Source: Stenotrophomonas maltophilia R551-3
Lineage (GTDB): Bacteria; Pseudomonadota; Gammaproteobacteria; Xanthomonadales; Xanthomonadaceae
Assembly (NCBI RefSeq): GCF_000020665.1
Contig: NC_011071.1
Span: forward strand, 672,501-736,500
Direction of reading: 5' to 3'
Length of the DNA: 64,000 bases
Positions 11,765 to 19,909 of this stretch are shown here, piece by piece. Under the pieces are notes generated by a model that was not told where the DNA came from, ran no database searches, and was given only the letters and a program-made list of their open reading frames with translations. The position numbers and the translations under genes are program-made. Position 1 is the first letter of the stretch, and every line of letters begins with the position of its first letter.

Positions 11765-12238
11765 ATGCGCATCAATCGAGTAATGGCCGGCGCCGTGGCC
11801 TCTGTGCTGGCGCTCGGCGCGGTGGCCCCGGCCTTCGCCGACAACGACCATCGCCATGACCACGACCGCCGTGAGTGGCGCGAGGATCGCCGCGAATGGC
11901 GCCAGGACCGTCGTGAGTGGGAACGTGATCGTCGCGAGGCCCGGCGCGACTATCGCCAGGATCGCCGTGAATGGCACCGCGACCATGATCGCTACTACCG
12001 CCCGGCGCCGCCGCGGGTGGTGTACCGCCCGGCCTATGGCCCGGGCTATGGCTGGAAGGTCGGCCACCGCTACCGCGATTACTACCGCGGCCCGGTCTAC
12101 GTGGTGAACGATTACCCGCGCTACCAGCTGCGCCGCCCGCCTTACGGGCACCAGTGGATCCGCGATGACCGCGGCAACATGCTGCTGGTGGCCATCGCGA
12201 CCGGCGTGATCGCCCAGTACGTGCTCAGCAGCCGCTGA
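11765..12238 (+). CDS. RcnB-family secreted protein rich in Arg/Trp/Asp repeats
   Basis: The 157-residue product has a signal peptide ([20 protein letters not shown], cleavage after AFA). A His/Asp start (DNDHRHDHD) leads into seven-residue DRREW(R/H)x repeats from about residue 34 to 77. A Tyr/Pro/Arg region follows, then the RcnB-like end [22 protein letters not shown]. RcnB of E. coli is a periplasmic protein affecting Ni/Co homeostasis; many members of the family are uncharacterised. A Shine-Dalgarno-like AGAGG lies 5 bases before the ATG. Metal binding is a guess from the His/Asp cluster. Confidence 0.75.
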   Translation: MRINRVMAGAVASVLALGAVAPAFADNDHRHDHDRREWREDRREWRQDRREWERDRREARRDYRQDRREWHRDHDRYYRPAPPRVVYRPAYGPGYGWKVGHRYRDYYRGPVYVVNDYPRYQLRRPPYGHQWIRDDRGNMLLVAIATGVIAQYVLSSR

Positions 12239-12249
12239 AGATCGCGCTC

Positions 12250-12288
12250 GGGGTCGGATCCCTTTGCAACGCAAAGGGCTCTGCCCCC
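12250..12288. repeat. GGGTCGGATCC...GGGCTCTGCCCC palindromic repeat (family B)
   Basis: About 39 bases with outer arms GGGGTC/(GA)CCCC and inner arms CCCTTTG/CAAAGGG. It is one of nine similar elements in the window, here in the glyA leader region. Confidence 0.7.
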
Positions 12289-12309
12289 GCAACGCCACTC
12301 GAAACCATA

Positions 12310-12342
12310 CGGGGCCGAATTCCTTCGGGGATGCCGGCCCCG
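12310..12342 (+). terminator. Hairpin in the gap before glyA
   Basis: CGGGGCCG and CGGCCCCG arms (8 bp) enclose a 17-base loop that contains a small CC-TTCG-GG hairpin. A short TCCGTTTC follows. It may end the RcnB-like transcript or act as a glyA leader structure; the U tract is weak. Confidence 0.4.
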
Positions 12343-12425
12343 TCCGTTTCGGCCCCGGCAGGCCGGTGCGGGGCTACAATCGGGGGCTGAGCCGTACCCC
12401 TTTTCCCTGCCTGCTGGAGTACCCG

Positions 12426-13679
12426 ATGTTCCCGCGTGACGTCCGCATCGAATCCTACGATCCCGAACTGGCCAAGGCCATCGCCGCTGAGACCCAGCGC
12501 CAGGAAGACCACGTCGAGCTGATCGCCAGCGAGAACTACACCAGCCCGGCGGTGATGGAAGCCCAGGGCAGCCAGCTGACCAACAAGTACGCCGAAGGCT
12601 ACCCGGGCAAGCGCTACTACGGTGGCTGCGAATACGTGGACATCGCCGAGCAGCTGGCGATCGACCGTCTGAAGCAGCTGTTCGGCGCCGACTACGCCAA
12701 CGTGCAGCCGCACAGTGGTTCGCAGGCCAACCAGGCCGTGTACTTCGCCCTGCTGCAGCCGGGTGACACCATCCTCGGCATGAGCCTGGCCCACGGCGGC
12801 CACCTCACCCACGGTGCCAAGGTGAACGCCTCGGGCAAGCTGTTCAACGCCGTGCAGTACGGCGTGAACGACCAGGGCCTGATCGACTACGACGAAGTCG
12901 AGCGCCTGGCCCTGGAGCACAAGCCGAAGATGGTCGTGGCCGGCTTCTCGGCCTACTCGCAGGTGATCGACTGGGCGCGCTTCCGCGCCATCGCCGACAA
13001 GGTCGGTGCCTACCTGTTCGTCGACATGGCACACGTCGCCGGCCTGGTTGCTGCTGGCGTCTACCCGAGCCCGCTGGAACATGCGCACGTGGTCACCTCG
13101 ACCACCCACAAGACCCTGCGCGGCCCGCGCGGCGGCATCATCGTCGCCAAGGGCGCCGGCGAAGACCTGGTCAAGAAGCTGCAGTCGATCGTGTTCCCGG
13201 GCATCCAGGGTGGTCCGCTGATGCACGTCATCGCCGGCAAGGCCGTGGCCTTCAAGGAAGCGCTGGAACCGGGCTTCAAGGCCTACCAGCAGCAGGTGGT
13301 GAAGAACGCCCAGGCGATGGCCAACACGCTCATTGCGCGCGGCTACAAGATCGTCTCCGGTGGCACCCAGAACCACCTGATGCTGGTCGACATGATCGGC
13401 AAGGACGTGTCCGGCAAGGACGCGGAAGCCGCGCTGGGCAAGGCCCACATCACCGTCAACAAGAACTCGGTGCCGAACGACCCGCGTTCGCCGTTCGTCA
13501 CTTCGGGCCTGCGCCTGGGCACCCCGGCGGTGACCACCCGTGGCTACGTCGAACAGGACTGCGTGGACCTGGCCAACTGGATCGCCGACGTGCTCGACGC
13601 GCCGAGCGATGACGCCGTCATCGCCCGCGTGCGCGACGCCGTCAGCGCGCAGTGCCGCAAGTACCCGGTCTACGGTTGA
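12426..13679 (+). CDS. glyA: Serine hydroxymethyltransferase
   Basis: The 417 residues match the usual length. The PLP-binding lysine is Lys229 in [33 protein letters not shown] and [18 protein letters not shown] are classic SHMT segments. The enzyme interconverts serine + tetrahydrofolate and glycine + methylene-tetrahydrofolate, the main one-carbon source in the cytosol; metF later in the window draws on the same methylene-THF pool. The start at [12 protein letters not shown] agrees with family N-termini; upstream in-frame sequence lies in the leader hairpin. CTGGAG precedes the ATG. Confidence 0.98.
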   Translation: MFPRDVRIESYDPELAKAIAAETQRQEDHVELIASENYTSPAVMEAQGSQLTNKYAEGYPGKRYYGGCEYVDIAEQLAIDRLKQLFGADYANVQPHSGSQANQAVYFALLQPGDTILGMSLAHGGHLTHGAKVNASGKLFNAVQYGVNDQGLIDYDEVERLALEHKPKMVVAGFSAYSQVIDWARFRAIADKVGAYLFVDMAHVAGLVAAGVYPSPLEHAHVVTSTTHKTLRGPRGGIIVAKGAGEDLVKKLQSIVFPGIQGGPLMHVIAGKAVAFKEALEPGFKAYQQQVVKNAQAMANTLIARGYKIVSGGTQNHLMLVDMIGKDVSGKDAEAALGKAHITVNKNSVPNDPRSPFVTSGLRLGTPAVTTRGYVEQDCVDLANWIADVLDAPSDDAVIARVRDAVSAQCRKYPVYG

Positions 13680-13687
13680 TCGAAGCA

Positions 13688-13785
13688 GGGGTCAGAGCCC
13701 TTTCCTGACGGAAAGGGATCCGACCCCTAAACCCGGATCGAAGCAGGGGTCAGATCCCTTCCCGCAGGGAAGGGCTCTGACCCCT
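13688..13785. repeat. Two family-B repeats in opposite orientation
   Basis: One unit at 13688-13728 (GGGGTCAGAGCCCTTTCC...GGATCCGACCCCT) and a second at 13746-13785 with the GGATC and AGAGCC halves exchanged, each preceded by GATCGAAGCA. They can fold as strong hairpins and may act as terminators for glyA. Confidence 0.75.
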
Positions 13786-13803
13786 GCATTGGAGTAACCG
13801 CGC

Positions 13804-14223
13804 ATGGATGAGCGCCACCTCAAGTACCTCTACACCGCGCTGGCGGTGCTGTTTGGCCTGCCCAGCCTGGCGATGGGCGGCGCGGCGGCGATGATGCTGC
13901 TGTTGATGGGCCTGGGCCAGTTTGGTCACGGCACCCTGACATCGGTGACGCTGATGCCGCTGTGGGGCCTGGCCGGCATTGCCGGCTGTCTGGCTTGGCT
14001 GTGGCTCAGTGCCGGTTACCTGATGCACGGACGTGCGGGTCTGCGGGTGCGGCCGGTCTGGTGGTGGATGTTGCTGGCCGGAGGTCTCGCCGCCTTGCCG
14101 CCGCTGGGGCTGGCGCTGTGGTGGAGCGCCACCGTGCACGCCGAAGGCATCAGCCTGTTGCTGCTGGGCCCATCGATGCTGGTACCGGCCGCGATGCTGG
14201 TATGGCTCAAGCGCCGCGAATGA
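13804..14223 (+). CDS. Small four-helix membrane protein, copy 1 of a tandem pair
   Basis: The 139-residue hydrophobic protein has about four transmembrane segments (roughly 9-35, 47-70, 80-101 and 111-132), a short cytosolic MDERHLK start and a KRRE end. It is unrecognised, but shares its plan and motifs with the next gene: MDER start, (L/V)GLP, GLAGIAGCLAWLWLS versus SAGILGLLSWLWLS, and GLR. A local duplication is therefore likely. It lies 27 bases upstream of its paralogue, probably in one transcript, isolated from glyA by repeat hairpins. Confidence 0.7.
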   Translation: MDERHLKYLYTALAVLFGLPSLAMGGAAAMMLLLMGLGQFGHGTLTSVTLMPLWGLAGIAGCLAWLWLSAGYLMHGRAGLRVRPVWWWMLLAGGLAALPPLGLALWWSATVHAEGISLLLLGPSMLVPAAMLVWLKRRE

Positions 14224-14250
14224 CACGGCCCATGGAAGGAAATCGACTGC

Positions 14251-14700
14251 ATGGATGAGCGTCTGCACAAACGCTGGATGGCGATCGCCGGCCTGCTGGT
14301 GGGCCTGCCCACCGTAGCCGCCGGAGGCACGGGTGCCGTGCTGGGGCTGATGGTCGTATGGGATGGCAAGTACCTGACCGGCGACGAGCACAGGATCCTG
14401 CTGCTGTGGTCGTCGGCCGGAATTCTTGGCCTGCTGTCCTGGCTGTGGCTGAGCGGACTCTTCCTGTGGCGTGGTCTTGCCGGCCTGCGCCAATCGCCGG
14501 TTGTCGCCTGGGTGGGTCTGGCGCTTGGGGCCCTGGCTGCGCTGGGCGTGGTCGCCGCCACGCTGTACTTCACCTTCAAGCGGGGGGAAATCTCGACATT
14601 GGCCTTCCTCGGCTTTGGCCCACCGCTGCTGGTGATGGGGGGGCATCTGGCGTGGTTGCGTTGGGCTCGCGCGGCCTCGGTGCCGCCCGCACCCGGTTGA
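14251..14700 (+). CDS. Small four-helix membrane protein, copy 2 of a tandem pair
   Basis: The 149-residue paralogue of the preceding gene has the same MDER(L/H) opening and about four hydrophobic segments (8-33, 48-72, 82-108 and 118-138). It is more diverged in the loops and has a Pro-rich C-terminus (SVPPAPG). No enzymatic motif is visible. The ORF is intact with normal GC-rich codon use, so it is probably expressed. Function unknown. Confidence 0.7.
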   Translation: MDERLHKRWMAIAGLLVGLPTVAAGGTGAVLGLMVVWDGKYLTGDEHRILLLWSSAGILGLLSWLWLSGLFLWRGLAGLRQSPVVAWVGLALGALAALGVVAATLYFTFKRGEISTLAFLGFGPPLLVMGGHLAWLRWARAASVPPAPG

Positions 14701-14848
14701 GCGGGTAGTCCAGACCTCGTTGGACGCTCTGATTGGCTGAAACGCAGGCGCTTCCGCGCAGACAGCATTTGCTGCTACGCCCTTTCTCAGGTACCTTTGC
14801 GACGCTGCCATGACCGTGGCAATAGGTACTCCCTGAGCCAGGCGTTCC

Positions 14849-15370
14849 ATGCATTGCCCCTTCTGCCAACATGCCGATACCCGGGTCATCGACTCGCGCG
14901 TCTCCGAAGACGGCGCGACGATCCGTCGTCGGCGTGAATGCGAAGCCTGTGGCGAGCGCTTCAGCACCATGGAGACGGTGGAGCTGAAGCTGCCGGCCAT
15001 CGTCAAGAGCGATGGCACCCGCGAGGCGTTCGACCAGCGCAAGGTCCGCGCTGGCTTCGACCGCGCGCTGCAGAAGCGTGCCGTGGCCGAAGACAAGATC
15101 GAAGCGGCGGTGCGTGCGGTGGTCCACCAGCTGCGCATCAGCGGCGAGCGCGAAGTACCCTCGATCAAGGTCGGCGAGTTCGTCATGAACGAACTGCGCA
15201 AGCTGGATCATGTCGGCTATGTGCGCTTTGCCTCGGTGTACCGCAGCTTCGAGGACGTGGCCGATTTCCGCGAGGAGATCGAGAAGCTGGAGCGCGATCT
15301 GCCCTCCAGTACCGAACAGCTGCAGCTGCTGGGCGATGTGATTGCCCTGACCAAGAAGAAGAAGGGCTGA
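14849..15370 (+). CDS. nrdR: Transcriptional repressor NrdR
   Basis: The 173-residue product has the zinc ribbon Cys3-Cys6 / Cys31-Cys34 (MHCPFC and [11 protein letters not shown]) followed by an ATP-cone domain ([19 protein letters not shown]). NrdR senses nucleotide status and represses ribonucleotide reductase genes by binding NrdR boxes. Immediate linkage to ribD is the common gammaproteobacterial arrangement. The C-terminal KKKKG tail extends past the cone. Confidence 0.96.
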   Translation: MHCPFCQHADTRVIDSRVSEDGATIRRRRECEACGERFSTMETVELKLPAIVKSDGTREAFDQRKVRAGFDRALQKRAVAEDKIEAAVRAVVHQLRISGEREVPSIKVGEFVMNELRKLDHVGYVRFASVYRSFEDVADFREEIEKLERDLPSSTEQLQLLGDVIALTKKKKG

Positions 15371-15383
15371 CCGCCTCTGCCTT

Positions 15384-15409
15384 GGTGGGTGCCAACCGTT
15401 GGTTGGCAC
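15384..15409. repeat. SMAG-like palindrome between nrdR and ribD
   Basis: GGTGGGTGCCAACC / GGTTGGCAC palindrome, a variant with GGTGGG instead of GGTAG, 13 bases after the nrdR stop. Confidence 0.65.
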
Positions 15410-15449
15410 TGATGGCGTGCATCCACACCGGCGGCGTTACCATGGCCGC

Positions 15450-16535
15450 ATGACCAACCCGTTCTCCGTCCTTGACCACCTGCACATGGCCAACGCACTG
15501 CGTCTGGCCGAGCGTGCCGCCTACACCACCCGCCCCAACCCGATGGTCGGCTGCGTGATCGCCCACGGCGAACGTGTGGTCGGGCAGGGCTGGCACCAGC
15601 GCGCCGGTGGACCGCACGCCGAAGTGTTCGCGCTGCGCGAGGCCGGCAGCGAGGCTCGTGGTGCCACCGCCTACGTCACGCTGGAACCCTGCGCACACTA
15701 CGGTCGTACGCCGCCGTGTGCGCTGGCCCTGATCGAAGCGGGCGTGTCGCGCGTCGTTGCCGCGATGCGCGATCCGTTCCCGAAGGTCGATGGTGGTGGC
15801 TTCGATCTGCTGCGCAATGCCGGCATCGAGGTCGCCGAAGGGCTGATGGCGGCGCAGGCGCGTGAGCTCAACAAGGGCTTCCTGTCGCGCGTGGAGCGCA
15901 ACCGACCGTGGTTGCGGGTGAAGCTGGCCGCCAGCCTCGATGGCCGTACCGCGATGGCCGATGGCAGCTCCAAGTGGATCACCGGGCCGGCCGCGCGCGA
16001 AGACGTGCAGCACTGGCGCGCGCGTGCGGGTGCGATCCTCACCGGCGCCGACACGGTGCTGGCTGATGATCCGATGCTGACCGTGCGCCTGGCCGATACC
16101 GAGGTGATGCCACCACTGCGCGTGGTGCTGGATTCGCGCCTGCGTTCGCTCGAATGCAGCCGTGTGCGCGAGGGCGGGGCACCGACGCTGTATCTGCACG
16201 CTGCTGCAGTGAGCGCACCGGATGCGGCCGACGCAGAATTTGCCAGCGTGCCCAGTGCTGACGGCCGTCTCGATCTTGGCGCGGTGCTGGCACTGCTGGC
16301 CGAACGCGGCATCAACGAGGTGCATACCGAAGCCGGTGCGACGCTGGCCGGTGCCTTGCTGCGCGGCGGCTGGGTGGACGAACTGCTGCTGTATCAGGCG
16401 CCCACGCTGCTGGGCGATAACGGTCGTCCGCTGCTGGCCGGTCTCGGTATCGATGCCATGGACCAGCAGCGTCGCCTGCGTGTGGTTGACCAGCGTCAGG
16501 TCGGTGAGGACATCAGGCTGCTGCTGCGCCCGTAA
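15450..16535 (+). CDS. ribD: Bifunctional riboflavin deaminase/reductase RibD
   Basis: The 361-residue protein has an N-terminal deaminase domain with zinc ligands His56 (HAE, Glu58 catalytic), Cys81 and Cys90 (PCAHYGRTPPC). A C-terminal reductase domain has VKLAASLDGRTAMADG, SKWITGPAAR and a late VHTEAGATLAGALL strand. It deaminates and reduces the pyrimidine intermediate after GTP cyclohydrolase II. The start at MTNPFSVLD is the most upstream sensible one. MANALRLAER, 36 bases later, is an alternative because no strong ribosome site precedes either. Confidence 0.95.
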   Translation: MTNPFSVLDHLHMANALRLAERAAYTTRPNPMVGCVIAHGERVVGQGWHQRAGGPHAEVFALREAGSEARGATAYVTLEPCAHYGRTPPCALALIEAGVSRVVAAMRDPFPKVDGGGFDLLRNAGIEVAEGLMAAQARELNKGFLSRVERNRPWLRVKLAASLDGRTAMADGSSKWITGPAAREDVQHWRARAGAILTGADTVLADDPMLTVRLADTEVMPPLRVVLDSRLRSLECSRVREGGAPTLYLHAAAVSAPDAADAEFASVPSADGRLDLGAVLALLAERGINEVHTEAGATLAGALLRGGWVDELLLYQAPTLLGDNGRPLLAGLGIDAMDQQRRLRVVDQRQVGEDIRLLLRP

Positions 16536-16570
16536 GGGAATGACGCGAAGCAGGGGCGACGCCCTTGTCG

Positions 16571-16966
16571 TCAGGCATCCTCGTCGTCTTCTTCGCCGAT
16601 GGGGCACTGGCCCTTCCACTGCTGCTTCCACAGCGCATGCAGGTTGCGGCAGTACGCGCCCAGTACCTCGCCCGGCAGGTTCTTCGCCTTCAATCGCAGC
16701 TGGTGACGGGTAAAACCGTCGTCGTACTCATGCGGCAATACCAGCACTGCGCACTGATCGTGATACATCAGGAACGCGTGGCAGTCGTCGTCTTCGCTCA
16801 TCCACGCATCCAGCTGCCTGTCGCTCAGCAGGGTTGACTCGAAGGCAACCGCTGGGATGACCGAGAAGGTCGTAATCCTGGACTTGGGTACTTTGGCTTG
16901 CCCGCACGCCGTCAACGCCAGCAGCGCCATCAGCATGACCATGGTCGACGTCGTGCGGTGTTTCAT
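16571..16966 (-). CDS. Hypothetical lipoprotein
   Basis: The 131-residue product starts MKHRTTSTMVMLMALLALTAC, a lipoprotein signal with Cys21 in LTAC. The mature part is acidic and has four further cysteines, one in SEDDDCHAF, one in YHDQCAVLVLPHEYDDGF, and two in the C-terminal AYCRNLHALW / GQCPIGEEDDEDA. No family is recognised. It converges on ribD, with 35 bases between stops. A longer GTG-initiated frame from 17068 would disrupt the signal and is not preferred. Confidence 0.7.
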   Translation of the reverse strand: MKHRTTSTMVMLMALLALTACGQAKVPKSRITTFSVIPAVAFESTLLSDRQLDAWMSEDDDCHAFLMYHDQCAVLVLPHEYDDGFTRHQLRLKAKNLPGEVLGAYCRNLHALWKQQWKGQCPIGEEDDEDA

Positions 16967-17068
16967 GCGGTTGCCCCGATGGAAGAGGGCAACAGCATTG
17001 ACCATGCAGGTCGCACAGGGCCATGCAATGGTTCTGAAAGTGCGGATGCAGTCGTCATCCGTGACCAC

Positions 17069-17093
17069 GAGCCGAGCGTGGGCTCGGCTCTAC
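17069..17093. repeat. SMAG-like palindrome (GAGCCGAGC variant)
   Basis: GAGCCGAGC-GTG-GGCTCGGCTCTAC, ending in CTAC. It matches the units at 23323-23411 and sits between two minus-strand genes. Confidence 0.65.
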
Positions 17094-17100
17094 ACGTGGC

Positions 17101-17985
17101 TTACGCGCACTCGTCGGTCCACATCATCTCGGCGATCGGGCGCAGTGCCTTGCACTCCTGCGTCATCTCATCGGCCGACTGCACCTGGGCCTTGGCCTTC
17201 AGTTCCTCGGCCATGGCGTCCACACCGCTGATCTGGTCCGGTGCGATCTTCGCCACGCAGGCACGATGCTGCTGCAGCAGCAGGTCGCAGCCCGGTACGC
17301 CGGTCACCTTCGGCGCGTTGGCCGCCTGCGCGTCCTGCATCCAGTCCTCGAACGGTGCCAGCGCGCCGGTCACGGTGCCCACCAGATCATCGAAGTTACC
17401 GCTGTACCAGTAGCCGTTGTCCTTGGCCGGGTACAGGGTGAAGGTGCCGCTGACCGGCACGCGCGCGCCACTCTGCAGCGCTTGGGTGTAGGCATCGGTG
17501 AACTGCTTGCGCGAGGCCGGGCTGGCGTCGGATGCAAGGCTGGCAGCGAACAGCGGGCGCACCTTGCCCAGGTCGGGCAGCTGGCAGCTGTAGGTGATCC
17601 GCGCCAGCTTCTGGTCTTCAACGTAATCGTTGTCTTCGATTACGCTCTTGGTCGCGCGGCACTTCGAATCACGCAGCGCTTTGGCATACAGCGCTTCGGT
17701 GGCTGCAGCGTCGACCTTGGCGCCGGTGCTGGCCAGTACGGTCTGCCAGGGTTCGGCCAATGCCTTGGCCAGCGCACCCGGGTTCGGGGTCACAGCGTCC
17801 TGGCCTTCGAATGCCGGTTTCAGTGCGTCGTTGAGCGTGCGCGTGGCGGCCGCGTCGTCTTCCAGCAGGGTGCGTGCATACAGGTCGAACGCCTGTTCGG
17901 GCGACAGCGTGGCCGGGGCGGCCGTGGCGATCAGCGGCGCGCACAGCAGCATGCTGGCCAGCAGAGTACGGGTGGGGGTCTTCAT
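17101..17985 (-). CDS. Hypothetical secreted protein
   Basis: The 294-residue product has a typical signal peptide (MKTPTRTLLASMLLCAPLIA, cleavage after TAA-AP). The mature protein is largely helical (LSPEQAFDLYARTLLEDDAAATRTLNDAL) and contains six cysteines spread in pairs (SKCRATK, ITYSCQLP, GCDLLLQQHRAC, QECKALR, DEC at the end), suggesting periplasmic disulfides. I recognise no domain. It is transcribed alone or with the downstream lipoprotein. Codon use matches its neighbours, so there is no sign of recent transfer. Confidence 0.75.
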   Translation of the reverse strand: MKTPTRTLLASMLLCAPLIATAAPATLSPEQAFDLYARTLLEDDAAATRTLNDALKPAFEGQDAVTPNPGALAKALAEPWQTVLASTGAKVDAAATEALYAKALRDSKCRATKSVIEDNDYVEDQKLARITYSCQLPDLGKVRPLFAASLASDASPASRKQFTDAYTQALQSGARVPVSGTFTLYPAKDNGYWYSGNFDDLVGTVTGALAPFEDWMQDAQAANAPKVTGVPGCDLLLQQHRACVAKIAPDQISGVDAMAEELKAKAQVQSADEMTQECKALRPIAEMMWTDECA

Positions 17986-18080
17986 GACGGTGTTTTCCTG
18001 TTCCAGAGGCGCGCAAGCCTAGCGCATCTGCGTGGGCTTTCGATGGCGCGATGGGGTCACGAGGTCGTGTATGTCGGCCA

Positions 18081-18108
18081 AAAAAACGGGCCCCTTGCGG
18101 GGCCCGTT
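18081..18108 (-). terminator. Rho-independent terminator of the Ax21-like gene
   Basis: Perfect stem AACGGGCCCC / GGGGCCCGTT with a TTGC loop (18085-18108). On the minus strand it is followed by TTTTTT, 30 bases past the Ax21-like stop. Confidence 0.9.
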
Positions 18109-18137
18109 CGATCGCACGACGAGGAGCGATCGTTGGA

Positions 18138-18758
18138 TCAGAAGCTGGCGCGGATGCCGGCCGAGTACTGGGTGACGTCGCGGTAGCCGGAGATCTCGCC
18201 CACCAGACCCCAGGTCTTGGTGAAGTTGATCTGGCCACCGATGGTGCCGACCCAGGTGCCCTTGTAGTTGTTGCCGCCGTCCATGTAACCGGCCTTGGCC
18301 CAGGCTTCGGTCATGCGCGACGGCTTGCCGCGGATGCCCATGGTGGCGCGGGCCAGGTTGGTGTGGTCCTTGTAGCGGTCGCTGTAGCCGTCGTAACGAT
18401 CGGTCAGTTCAGCGTTCTGGCGCACCCAGGCAATGTCGGCGGTGAAGTCGACGCGATCGGTCCACGGCATGTGGTAGCCGATGCCCAGCTCCGGCTGATT
18501 CAGTTCAACCTTCAGCGAACCGTCGCTGTAGTGGTAGGTCTTGCTGGTGCGCGACCAGCCACCGAACACGTAGACCTGCTCGGCCACGGCGACCGAGCCA
18601 CGCAGGTAGCCACCGTCAACCTTCGGGTCGTCCAGTGCGTTGTCGTCAACCTTGACCTGCGTCCAGCCGCCTTCGACGTAGGTGTAGCTCAGGGCGTCAG
18701 CCGAAGCCGTGAACGGAGCGGCGGCCAGCAGAGCGGCCACGATCAGGATCTTGCGCAT
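18138..18758 (-). CDS. Ax21-family outer-membrane protein
   Basis: The 206-residue product has a signal peptide (MRKILIVAALLAAAPFTASA) followed by LSYTYVEGGWTQVKVDD, a characteristic Ax21 opening. Alternating amphipathic beta strands follow and the C-terminus ends in GIRASF with terminal Phe, the outer-membrane barrel signal. Ax21 of Xanthomonas/Stenotrophomonas was first described as a quorum/immune signal. It was later understood as an outer-membrane-vesicle-associated barrel protein with roles in motility and biofilm. It has its own terminator. The start is chosen at the signal peptide; an in-frame start 81 bases upstream is unlikely. Confidence 0.88.
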   Translation of the reverse strand: MRKILIVAALLAAAPFTASADALSYTYVEGGWTQVKVDDNALDDPKVDGGYLRGSVAVAEQVYVFGGWSRTSKTYHYSDGSLKVELNQPELGIGYHMPWTDRVDFTADIAWVRQNAELTDRYDGYSDRYKDHTNLARATMGIRGKPSRMTEAWAKAGYMDGGNNYKGTWVGTIGGQINFTKTWGLVGEISGYRDVTQYSAGIRASF

Positions 18759-19062
18759 GGGAATTCCTGTGAATTTCAGTCCATTGGCGGACCTGCCCAG
18801 CGGGCGGCCCGTGGCGACCTCATGTCGTCCGGTGCGCATGTTAATGAAATTTTTACAGATTGCGAGCGACGGCCGTCACAGCCTGCGGCAGATTTGGCCG
18901 GGGTCGGATCCGTTTTCCAGAGGAGAACGGCTCTGACCCCCTGCGCTGCCACGGACCCATTGGGGGTCAGAGCCCTTTCCTGCGGAAAGGGATCCGACCC
19001 CGTCATCCACCCTGTTCAGCGGGGGCTGGTACACTACGCCGGCCGGTTCGCCGGTACACAAA
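18759..19062. other. Divergent gap between Ax21-like gene and the FMN riboswitch
   Basis: About 300 bases without a gene. An AT-richer stretch at 18838-18862 (TTAATGAAATTTTTACAG) probably holds the Ax21-like promoter. Two family-B repeats follow, then GGTACACTACGCCGG, a possible -10 region (TACACT, 19030-19035) for the rib operon. Confidence 0.5.
18900..19001. repeat. Two family-B repeats in opposite orientation
   Basis: Units at 18900-18940 (GGGGTCGGATCC...GGCTCTGACCCC) and 18963-19001 (GGGGTCAGAGCCC...GGATCCGACCCC), inverted relative to each other, the same arrangement as downstream of glyA. Confidence 0.75.
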
Positions 19063-19202
19063 CGTCTTCAGGGCGGGGTGCGATTCCCCACCGGCGGTAG
19101 GTGCGCAAGCACGAGCCCGCGAGCGCTCCGGCCTTACCGCCGGGGGTCAGCAGATCCGGTCCAATGCCGGAGCCGACGGTATAGTCCGGATGAAAGAAGA
19201 CG
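19063..19202 (+). promoter_or_regulatory. FMN riboswitch (RFN element)
   Basis: The closing P1 stem is CGTCTTC (19063-19069) with GAAGACG (19196-19202). Inside are the conserved blocks CAGGGCGGGGTGCGATTCCC, CACCGGCGGTA, GAGCCCGCGAGCG, GGTCAGCAGATCCGGT and CCGGAGCCGACGGTATAGTC, ending GGATGAAAGAAGAC. These are textbook RFN sequences. It should switch off the ribE operon when FMN is abundant. Downstream, CAGGGCC-TTTGT-GGCCCTG (19209-19227) could be part of the expression platform; a T run (GTTTTTC) follows only after 24 bases, so translation-level or Rho-assisted control is possible. Confidence 0.97.
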
Positions 19203-19282
19203 GTGCTACAGGGCCTTTGTGGCCCTGCGCCCGCCTGTTTGCCTTGCGGCGTTTTTCGCTCACTTTTCGCGGAGAACGTTTC

Positions 19283-19909
19283 TTGTTTACTGGAATCATC
19301 GAAGGCGTCGGCCGTCTGGCCGCACGCGAATCCATCGGCGGCGATGTCCGCTTCACCTTCAACGTCGGGAACCTGCCGTTCGACAACGTGCAGATGGGCG
19401 AGAGCATCGCCATCAACGGCGTCTGCCTTACCGTCATTGCGTTCGACGCCAGCAGCTTCCAGGCCGATGCGTCCACCGAGACCCTGGGCCTGACCACGCT
19501 CGGCCAGCTGTCCGAAGGGGCGGTCATCAACCTGGAGCGCGCCATGCGCCCGACCGACCGCCTCGGCGGCCATCTGGTCAGCGGCCACGTGGACGGTCTC
19601 GGCCAGGTGCTGTCCATCCACGAAGACGCGCGTGCCCAGCGTTGGCGTTTCGCCGCGCCGGCCTCGCTGCGCCGCTACATCGCCAAGAAGGGCTCGATCT
19701 GCGTGGACGGCGTCAGCCTCACCGTCAACGAAGTGGATGATGAGGGCTTCGAAGTCGCCCTGATCCCGCACACCGTGGCCAACACCGCCTTCTCCGCCGC
19801 GGGCGTGGGCAGTGCGGTCAACCTTGAAATCGACCTGGTCGCCCGATACGTGGAGCGCCTGATCAGTGTGCCGGCCAACGGTCAGCACCCGCATGGAGAT
19901 GCAGCATGA
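19283..19909 (+). CDS. ribE: Riboflavin synthase alpha chain
   Basis: The family start is (M)FTGIIEGVGRL. The codon in that position is TTG at 19283, with GGAG 8 bases upstream, so I start here rather than at upstream in-frame codons that run through the riboswitch. The 208-residue product has the two homologous lumazine-binding barrels, each with GHxxSGHVD/SICVDGVSLTVN-type motifs (LGGHLVSGHVDG; KGSICVDGVSLTVNEV). It dismutates two 6,7-dimethyl-8-ribityllumazines to riboflavin. Its stop overlaps the next ATG. Confidence 0.95.
   Translation: MFTGIIEGVGRLAARESIGGDVRFTFNVGNLPFDNVQMGESIAINGVCLTVIAFDASSFQADASTETLGLTTLGQLSEGAVINLERAMRPTDRLGGHLVSGHVDGLGQVLSIHEDARAQRWRFAAPASLRRYIAKKGSICVDGVSLTVNEVDDEGFEVALIPHTVANTAFSAAGVGSAVNLEIDLVARYVERLISVPANGQHPHGDAA

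Noticed and set aside
18900..19001. Inverted repeats considered as a phage attachment or transposon end
   Set aside because: The same units recur at many 3' ends in the window, with no target duplication and no integrase or transposase nearby.
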